This document shows, piece after piece, positions 58,942 through 64,000 of a DNA stretch of 64,000 nt (its first letter is position 1; every line of letters begins with the position of its first letter). Made by a program: the position numbers and the translations under genes. Source of the stretch: Neisseria mucosa (GTDB taxonomy: Bacteria; Pseudomonadota; Gammaproteobacteria; Burkholderiales; Neisseriaceae); assembly GCA_003028315.1 (NCBI GenBank), contig CP028150.1, positions 2,170,001 through 2,234,000 on the forward strand, written 5' to 3'. The notes under the pieces were generated by a model. The model ran no database searches and was not told the DNA's origin. It saw only the letters and a program-made list of their open reading frames with translations.

Positions 58942-60393
58942 ATGTTCAGCTTCTTCCGCCGCAAGAAAAAACAGGAAACGCCCGCTCAAGAAGAAACCCG
59001 CATTCAGGAAACCGCCGCCGAAGCCGTAGAACACGCCGAAACCACCGTTTCGCAAACGCTTGAAACGGTTCAGGAAAATATCGGCGAAAAAACGGAAGAG
59101 CTGACGGAGGCAGTCGAAACGGCGGTAGAAAGTGCCAAAGAGCGCACCGAAGAAATCTGCGAGACTGTGGTTGAACATGTTTCCGAAACGGTCGAACACG
59201 TCCGCGAGGCAGTCGGCGAAACGTCGTCTGAAACGGTCGAAAAAGTGGAAGAACGCGTGGAAGCGGTCAGCGAAACCGTTGCCGAAAATGTTTCCGCAGC
59301 GGTAGAACACGTCCATGAAGCGGTCAGCGAAGGGTCGTCTGAAACCGCAGAAACTGTCGAAACTTTAGAAATCCAAGCCGAAGCCGCGCCAGAAACATCC
59401 GAAGAACATTCCGTAGCAGCCTTTGAAAATACAGCCGTCGCAACGTCGTCTGAAACCTCTGAACCGTCCGAAACCGAACCCAAACTCGGCTGGGCGGCGC
59501 GTTTGAAACAGGGTTTAACCAAATCGCGCGACAAAATGGCGAAATCGCTGGCGGGCGTGTTCGGCGGCGGGCAAATCGACGAAGATTTGTACGAAGAGCT
59601 GGAAACCGTGCTGATTACCAGCGACATGGGCATGGAAGCGACGGAATACCTGATGAAAGACGTGCGCAACCGCGTCAGCCTCAAGGGGCTGAAAGACGGC
59701 AACGAGTTGCGCGGCGCATTGAAAGAAGCTTTGTACGACTTGATTAAGCCGTTGGAAAAACCGCTGGTCTTGCCCGACACGAAAGAGCCGTTCGTCATCA
59801 TGTTGGCGGGCATCAACGGCGCGGGTAAAACCACTTCCATCGGCAAACTCGCCAAATATTTCCAAGCTCAGGGCAAATCCGTGCTGCTTGCCGCAGGCGA
59901 CACCTTCCGCGCCGCCGCCCGCGAGCAGCTTCAGGCATGGGGCGAACGCAACAACGTTACCGTCATTTCGCAAACCACGGGCGATTCCGCCGCCGTCTGC
60001 TTCGATGCCGTCCAAGCCGCCAAAGCGCGCGGCATCGACATCGTGCTTGCCGACACCGCCGGCCGTCTGCCCACGCAGCTTCATTTGATGGAAGAAATCA
60101 AAAAAGTGAAGCGCGTGCTGCAAAAAGCGATGCCCGACGCGCCGCACGAAATCATCGTCGTCCTCGATGCCAACATCGGGCAAAACGCTGTCAACCAAGT
60201 CAAAGCCTTTGACGATGCGCTGGGGCTGACGGGGCTAATTGTGACCAAACTCGACGGTACGGCAAAAGGCGGCATCCTTGCCGCGCTTGCCTCCGACCGC
60301 CCCGTCCCCGTCCGCTATATCGGCGTGGGCGAAGGCATAGACGATTTGCGCCCGTTTGACGCGCGCGCTTTTGTGGACGCGTTGCTCGATTGA
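58942..60393 (+). CDS. ftsY: signal recognition particle receptor FtsY
   Basis: 483 residues. N-terminal membrane-targeting stretch MFSFFRRKKKQ, then a long acidic A domain (about 12-175) made of degenerate VEHV/ETVE repeats; several of its codons are part of uptake sequences (TCGTCTGAA read as Ser-Ser-Glu at about 59223, 59336 and 59450). The NG domain has GINGAGKTTS (about 291-300), DTAGRLPTQ and the TKLDGTAKGG guanine site. GTPase partner of Ffh in co-translational targeting. Confidence 0.96.
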   Translation: MFSFFRRKKKQETPAQEETRIQETAAEAVEHAETTVSQTLETVQENIGEKTEELTEAVETAVESAKERTEEICETVVEHVSETVEHVREAVGETSSETVEKVEERVEAVSETVAENVSAAVEHVHEAVSEGSSETAETVETLEIQAEAAPETSEEHSVAAFENTAVATSSETSEPSETEPKLGWAARLKQGLTKSRDKMAKSLAGVFGGGQIDEDLYEELETVLITSDMGMEATEYLMKDVRNRVSLKGLKDGNELRGALKEALYDLIKPLEKPLVLPDTKEPFVIMLAGINGAGKTTSIGKLAKYFQAQGKSVLLAAGDTFRAAAREQLQAWGERNNVTVISQTTGDSAAVCFDAVQAAKARGIDIVLADTAGRLPTQLHLMEEIKKVKRVLQKAMPDAPHEIIVVLDANIGQNAVNQVKAFDDALGLTGLIVTKLDGTAKGGILAALASDRPVPVRYIGVGEGIDDLRPFDARAFVDALLD

Positions 60394-60422
60394 TACCGCC
60401 GCATGGTAAAACAGTAAACAAG

Positions 60423-60457
60423 AAGGTCGTCTGAAAAGTTTTCAGACGACCTTTTTC
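60423..60457 (+). terminator. ftsY terminator (inverted uptake sequences)
   Basis: AAGGTCGTCTGAAAA meets TTTTCAGACGACCTT with almost no loop, then TTTCTTTTT. Confidence 0.87.
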
Positions 60458-60534
60458 TTTTTGAAGCTGTCCTAGTAAATACGGCAGCCTGCTAATACAT
60501 TGCTCTTAAAATGCGAATCTTGATTACCATCGGC

Positions 60535-61221
60535 TTATGTGGCAACCAAAATACCTTGTTCCAGCCAATCCATCCATTTTTGCCTTAATGCGTCCTGCCA
60601 GCCGCTTTCAGACGACATGAACTCTGCCAGCATGGTTTGCAGGCCGTTCAGGGAGGTGGGCGTGTCTGCCAGCGTTTCCAGCAATAATGCGTCGAAATTG
60701 TCGAGGGTTTGGTACATCACGTCGTCTTCCTTATCGCGCCACACCAAAACGGCGGTTTCGACCGTCTGCAATTCGTCGGTAACGTCGTAGTGGTAGCGGC
60801 GCACAAAGGCAGCGGGAGAAAGGGTGTATTCCAAATCATCTGAATCGGCGAGTGAGGCTTGGCTGTCGGTTTGGGCGACTTCAGCGAGCAGTTGGGTATG
60901 TTCGAAGTCCATCAGTGCCAAGAGGTCGTCTGAAAGCGGCAGGCTTTGGCAGTATTGGAGGAATTCGCCGGCAATTTCTTGGAAATAGGGGGTTTGGGCG
61001 CGCGCATCTCGGATGAAGCCTTCTTTCAGACGACCCCATTCTCCGCTGTCGAGATATTGCAGCGTTTCGGTATAACAGCGGTCGATGAAGCTATGAATAT
61101 TGTTGCGTATCAGGCGGATATAGACGTTCAGGCGCTCTTGCGGCAAGCCGGCGGCGGCTTCGCCCTCGCGTATGGCTTGGGCAAAGCGTTGTTGATATTG
61201 GGCGGAGGTTTCAGGCTGCAC
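60535..61221 (-). CDS. DUF2063 protein of the bufferin cluster (BufC/HvfC-like)
   Basis: 228 residues from the GTG at 61221, which overlaps the upstream DUF692 gene and has AAAGGA 8 bases before it; a longer reading upstream lacks sense. N-terminal DUF2063 domain (RFAQAIREGEAAAGLPQERLNVYIRLIRNNIHSFIDRCY, about 11-48), acidic C-terminal half. This family forms a complex with DUF692 enzymes that modify cysteine-rich copper peptides. Same strand and overlap indicate co-translation with bufB. Confidence 0.85.
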   Translation of the reverse strand: MQPETSAQYQQRFAQAIREGEAAAGLPQERLNVYIRLIRNNIHSFIDRCYTETLQYLDSGEWGRLKEGFIRDARAQTPYFQEIAGEFLQYCQSLPLSDDLLALMDFEHTQLLAEVAQTDSQASLADSDDLEYTLSPAAFVRRYHYDVTDELQTVETAVLVWRDKEDDVMYQTLDNFDALLLETLADTPTSLNGLQTMLAEFMSSESGWQDALRQKWMDWLEQGILVAT

Positions 61222-62053
61222 GGCGGTATTCCTTTCCGGCGCGCGTTTGATATTCGGCGATTTTGGCGACTTCGGCTTCGAGTTCGGCAAAAGGCGGGAA
61301 ATTGAAATCGCGTTCCAACAGGGTGGGCGGGATGGTCGGCAGCTTGGTGTAGGCGAGTTCGAGCAAGTCCCAAACGGTCGGTAAAACTGCGGCGCCGTGG
61401 GTATCAATCAACAGCTCGGGCATTTCGACGTCGTGTCCGGCGATGTGGATGTAACACACGCGCTCTGCGTCAACGTTTTCCAAAAAGGCTTCGGGCGACA
61501 ACAGGCCGTGGTTGACGGCGTTGACGTAGATATTGTTCACATCGAGATGAATGCCACAGTCGGCTTCGCGTGCAACGGCGTTGAGGAACTCGACTTCGTT
61601 CATTTCGGCAAGCGGGGAATGCAGGTAGTAGGAGGTATTTTCCACGGCGATGCGGCAGCCCAACCGGTCTTGCACTTCGCGGATACGCCGCGCGGTATGC
61701 CGCACCATTTCTTCGGTGAAGGGCAGCGGCAACAGGTCGTAGAGATGACCGCCGTCGTGGCAGTAGCTCAAATGGTCGGAGAAAAACGTGCAATCGTAGC
61801 GGCGCATCATTTCTTTGATTCCGTCTATCAAGGCGGTATCCAGCGGGGCTTGTCCACCCAGCGACATGGATAATCCGTGCAACGCCAATGGCAGCCGTTC
61901 CGCCACGCGGTCAAACTGTTTGCGCGCCCTGCCGCCCATTTTCAGCCAGTTTTCGGGTGCGGCTTCGATAAAGCGTATCGGGCTGTCGTCTGAAAGCGAG
62001 AGGAAGTCTTCCGCCAAGTCGCGGCGGTAGCCTAAGCCTGCGTGTTGAATCAT
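61211..62053 (-). CDS. DUF692 enzyme of the bufferin cluster (BufB/HvfB-like)
   Basis: 280-residue TIM-barrel, iron-dependent family MbnB-like. Start MIQHAGLGYRRDLAEDF, then FIEAAPENWLKMGG, GLSMSLGGQAPLD, and metal-binding His/Asp/Glu positions in SDHLSYCH, VENTSYY and HLDVNNIYVN...HIAGHD. Relatives convert cysteines in EGKCG-type peptides to oxazolone/thioamide or thiooxazole groups that bind copper. Located downstream of the precursor gene, after an internal terminator, and overlapping bufC. Confidence 0.9.
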   Translation of the reverse strand: MIQHAGLGYRRDLAEDFLSLSDDSPIRFIEAAPENWLKMGGRARKQFDRVAERLPLALHGLSMSLGGQAPLDTALIDGIKEMMRRYDCTFFSDHLSYCHDGGHLYDLLPLPFTEEMVRHTARRIREVQDRLGCRIAVENTSYYLHSPLAEMNEVEFLNAVAREADCGIHLDVNNIYVNAVNHGLLSPEAFLENVDAERVCYIHIAGHDVEMPELLIDTHGAAVLPTVWDLLELAYTKLPTIPPTLLERDFNFPPFAELEAEVAKIAEYQTRAGKEYRRAA

Positions 62054-62117
62054 GATGTTGCTCCGTTTTGGATGGTGTTCCGACGGTTTTGGTACGAAAT
62101 TGCTGTTAAAATCATAT

Positions 62118-62152
62118 AAAAAGCCGCATTTATCAATAAAATGCGGCTTTTT
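62118..62152 (-). terminator. internal terminator between bufferin precursor and bufB
   Basis: AAAAAGCCGCAT and ATGCGGCTTTTT arms, 11-base loop, T-run on both strands. It probably lets the small precursor be made in excess over the modifying enzymes. Confidence 0.8.
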
Positions 62153-62160
62153 GTTCTAAA

Positions 62161-62463
62161 TTATTTAGAACCGCATTTACCTTCGCCGCATTTGCCTTCA
62201 ACTGCTTTGGCTTTTGCTGCTTTGGCGTTTTTAACGGAGGCTTTTTTCACGGTTGAACCGCATTTACCCTCACCACATTTGCCTTCGCCTGCTTTAGGAG
62301 CAGCGCCACATGAACCTTCAGCAGCTTTAGCCGCACCGCAAGAGCCTTGGGCAGATTTTTGAACGCCTGCTTTGCTGCTTACCGGTTTGTCAGCGGCAAC
62401 AACGCCGGCAGCCAAAGACAAAGACAAAGCACCAGCAAGGGCAGCGGCTACATTTTTTTTCAT
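62161..62463 (-). CDS. bufferin precursor peptide (BufA2/HvfA-like)
   Basis: 100 residues: signal peptide (MKKNVAAALAGALSLSLAAGVVAA), then a low-complexity Ala/Lys/Gly part with six cysteines. Four occur in EGKCG units in two tandem pairs (about 60-69 and 89-98), and two in QGSCG and EGSCG (about 40 and 50). EGKCG is the motif recognised by HvfBC/BufBC for conversion to copper-binding heterocycles in RiPP chalkophore/bufferin systems. Exported, probably periplasmic. Downstream intrinsic terminator separates it from bufB. Confidence 0.88.
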   Translation of the reverse strand: MKKNVAAALAGALSLSLAAGVVAADKPVSSKAGVQKSAQGSCGAAKAAEGSCGAAPKAGEGKCGEGKCGSTVKKASVKNAKAAKAKAVEGKCGEGKCGSK

Positions 62464-62544
62464 ATTGATTTCCTTTTTAAAGTATCAAGTTAAACAGATT
62501 AAGAATTTGAGTTGGCGCGTTTAAAGTCCGCTCCCCGACCTTTT

Positions 62545-63000
62545 TCATTGATTTCCGACGCGGCATTTCGGGCAGAAGCGTTTTTTCAACAGCGCATCCA
62601 GCGATAAACAGCCCGCGCCTTGCAGCAGAATCGGGATTAAAACCACGATATAAATCAAAGCCATTTTATAGCCGTTGTCGCAGACATTATAACCCGCACC
62701 GGCATGGACTGCTGCCCACGCCACTGCCGTTACAATGATCAACCCTAAGGCGGACAGGCGGGTTGCCAATCCTAAAAGCAGCAAAACCGGAAAAACCAGC
62801 TCCGCCCACATCGCCAAGTTCCAATTCACGCTGTCGGGCAGCAAATTGAACGGAAAGGGGAATTGGTCATTGATTTCGGCAAACCAGTTTTCGCCGCTCC
62901 ATTTCTGCATACCTGATTCCCAAAATTCGTAAGCGGCAAACAGGCGCAAAGCCAATAAACCTAAAGCCGATTGCCACGGGGCTGTCGTATTCATTTTCAT
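62545..63000 (-). CDS. DoxX-family membrane protein of the bufferin cluster (BufD/HvfD-like)
   Basis: 151 residues with four hydrophobic helices (about 14-27, 55-82, 88-105, 118-140). LALRLFAAYEFWESGMQKW and LFPVLLLLGLATRLSALGLI match DoxX-type proteins; the C-terminal CPKC-like FCPKCRVGNQ is an unusual cysteine pair. Lies upstream of the precursor gene (81-base gap) on the same strand, as in known bufferin operons where a DoxX protein is common. Start at 63000 or two codons later. Confidence 0.88.
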   Translation of the reverse strand: MKMNTTAPWQSALGLLALRLFAAYEFWESGMQKWSGENWFAEINDQFPFPFNLLPDSVNWNLAMWAELVFPVLLLLGLATRLSALGLIIVTAVAWAAVHAGAGYNVCDNGYKMALIYIVVLIPILLQGAGCLSLDALLKKRFCPKCRVGNQ

Positions 63001-63116
63001 GATAACCGTTTCATAAAATCATTTCATGCCCGATTAGACGCGGCAGTCTGAAAATGCTTACAAGCGAATTGAAAAAATTTTGTTTGTTATTGTTTTATAA
63101 TGATATTAATATTCAG

Positions 63117-63163
63117 AAGGTCGTTTGAAAACCTTTATACAGGGTTTTCAGACGACCTTTTTG
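63117..63163. terminator. terminator downstream of recQ
   Basis: AAGGTCGTTTGAAAACC (one base off the uptake sequence) and GGTTTTCAGACGACCTTTTT; hairpin with T-run. Between the bufferin cluster promoter and recQ. Confidence 0.7.
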
Positions 63164-63167
63164 ATTG

Positions 63168-64000
63168 TTAATCCGCCGTGCAGATTTCTATGATTTCTTC
63201 GCCGTATTTTTCCAACCATTCCCCGCTCACGCCCTCTATTTTGGAAAGCTCCGTCAGAGTTTGCGGCCGGGCTTTGGCGATGGCGCGTAAAGTCTGTTTT
63301 TTGGCGACGGCATGCATCTCTCCGCCTTCATAGCGGGCGGTATCGAGACACCATTGGAACAGGCGGCGGGCGAGCTGGCGTTCTGCCTGTTTCGGCTCGG
63401 AAAGCCCGTCTGCGTAGGGGCGGCAGATGTCGAGTATTGCCTGCCCGTATTGGGCAATTCTTTCGCTGCCGATGCCGTAGATGCCGAGCAGGTCGGCTTC
63501 TTCGGCGGGCGTGAAGACGACGAGGTCGGTCAGGCTGATGTTGGAAAGGACTTTGCCCAAGGCGCATTGTTTGGCGGCTGCCTGCTCGGCACGCCAAGTT
63601 TCCAGCTTTTGCTGTAATTGCTGTTCGCGCTCGGTTTGGGGGGTGAATAGAGGTTCTTCGTTGCCCGTTTGTCCGCTTTGGTTTTCGGCTGCGTTCCCGC
63701 AGACATTGAGGATGTCGATGCCGAATTTGTTGATTTTCGCCTCACCCAAACCGTAGATTTGGTGCAAATCTTCAAGTGTTTGCGGCATTTTTTCGACGAT
63801 GTCGCGCAGGGTTTTGTCGCCGCAGACGACGTAAGCAGGGACTTCTTCGGCATGGGCGCGCTGCTGCCGCCAATGCCGCAATGCCTGCCATAGGCGTTCT
63901 TCGCGTTCGGTACGCAGCCAGTTGTCTTTGGGCTTTTGCGTGGCAGCTTTTTCGCGGCGCAGCGGGCGCAACATGACTTCGGTTTCGCCTTTGAGGACTT
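63168..64000 (-). CDS. recQ: ATP-dependent DNA helicase RecQ, C-terminal part
   Basis: The frame is open through the right edge (upstream residues VLKGETEVMLRPL are typical of RecQ just after the winged-helix domain). Three HRDC domains can be seen: about window residues WQALRHWRQQRAHAEEVPAYVVCGD, LQQKLETWRAEQAAAKQCALGKVL and RLFQWCLDTARYEGGEMHAVAKK. Multiple HRDC domains are a known property of neisserial RecQ, which acts in recombination, repair and pilin variation. The helicase core lies outside the window. Confidence 0.9.
   Translation of the reverse strand, partial: VLKGETEVMLRPLRREKAATQKPKDNWLRTEREERLWQALRHWRQQRAHAEEVPAYVVCGDKTLRDIVEKMPQTLEDLHQIYGLGEAKINKFGIDILNVCGNAAENQSGQTGNEEPLFTPQTEREQQLQQKLETWRAEQAAAKQCALGKVLSNISLTDLVVFTPAEEADLLGIYGIGSERIAQYGQAILDICRPYADGLSEPKQAERQLARRLFQWCLDTARYEGGEMHAVAKKQTLRAIAKARPQTLTELSKIEGVSGEWLEKYGEEIIEICTAD

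Noticed and set aside
1..64000. CRISPR arrays, tRNA or rRNA genes
   Set aside because: No regularly spaced direct repeats and no cloverleaf or rRNA-like sequence noticed; the frequent repeats are uptake sequences, dRS3 and Correia elements.

Overview
The window is chromosomal DNA of a Neisseria species. The diagnostic sign is the DNA uptake sequence AGGTCGTCTGAA, present dozens of times singly and as inverted pairs that act as terminators; this is the dialect I associate with commensals of the mucosa/sicca type rather than with meningococcus or gonococcus (species assignment is inference). Correia elements (TATAGTGG...CCACTATA), dRS3/NIME repeat pairs and IS5-family elements close to known neisserial ones agree with this.

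Layout. 1-13.9 kb: the nuo operon (complex I, nuoA to the start of nuoM, all on the minus strand) with a Fur-like site upstream; an AT-rich PLD-family nuclease gene and a cupin gene sit between nuoL and nuoM, and a repeat-filled gap lies between nuoE and nuoF. 14-24.5 kb: a YebE-like protein, tamB, an HbpS/GlcG-like secreted protein, a MscS channel, tamA and sstT. 24.5-43.8 kb: an IS1301-like element, then housekeeping genes (SanA-like, purB, truC-like, a LOG-family protein, rsgA, an RNB ribonuclease, an acyl-CoA dehydrogenase, dinG, DUF3079, an ECF sigma factor with its zinc anti-sigma factor, a lipoprotein cytochrome c, phnA, rlpA, trmL, comF, bioH).

43.8-53.96 kb is the exceptional part: a six-gene AT-rich operon inserted exactly between bioH and bioC, bounded by two direct copies of the uptake sequence. 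It encodes a 1312-residue UPF1-like SF1 helicase with a long coiled-coil insertion, a winged-helix protein ending in the first half of a PhoH-type PIN nuclease, a small coiled-coil protein ending in the second half of that PIN domain, a further coiled-coil protein, a ClpA/B-like AAA+ protein with a degenerate first module, and a radical-SAM NrdG-like protein. Overlapping starts and stops, a sigma70-like promoter and a palindrome at the start site suggest one regulated unit. I know no described defence or RNA-repair system with this composition; it is my main candidate for a new system.

54-64 kb: bioC, whose terminator hairpin is split by a nest of elements (a Correia element plus an IS1301-like copy itself interrupted by an IS1106-like element), msrAB, ftsY, a bufferin (HvfA/BufA-type) copper-RiPP cluster of four genes, and the HRDC-rich C-terminal part of recQ. 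The ECF sigma pair, msrAB and the bufferin cluster may form a common oxidative/metal stress response, although they are spread over 25 kb here.
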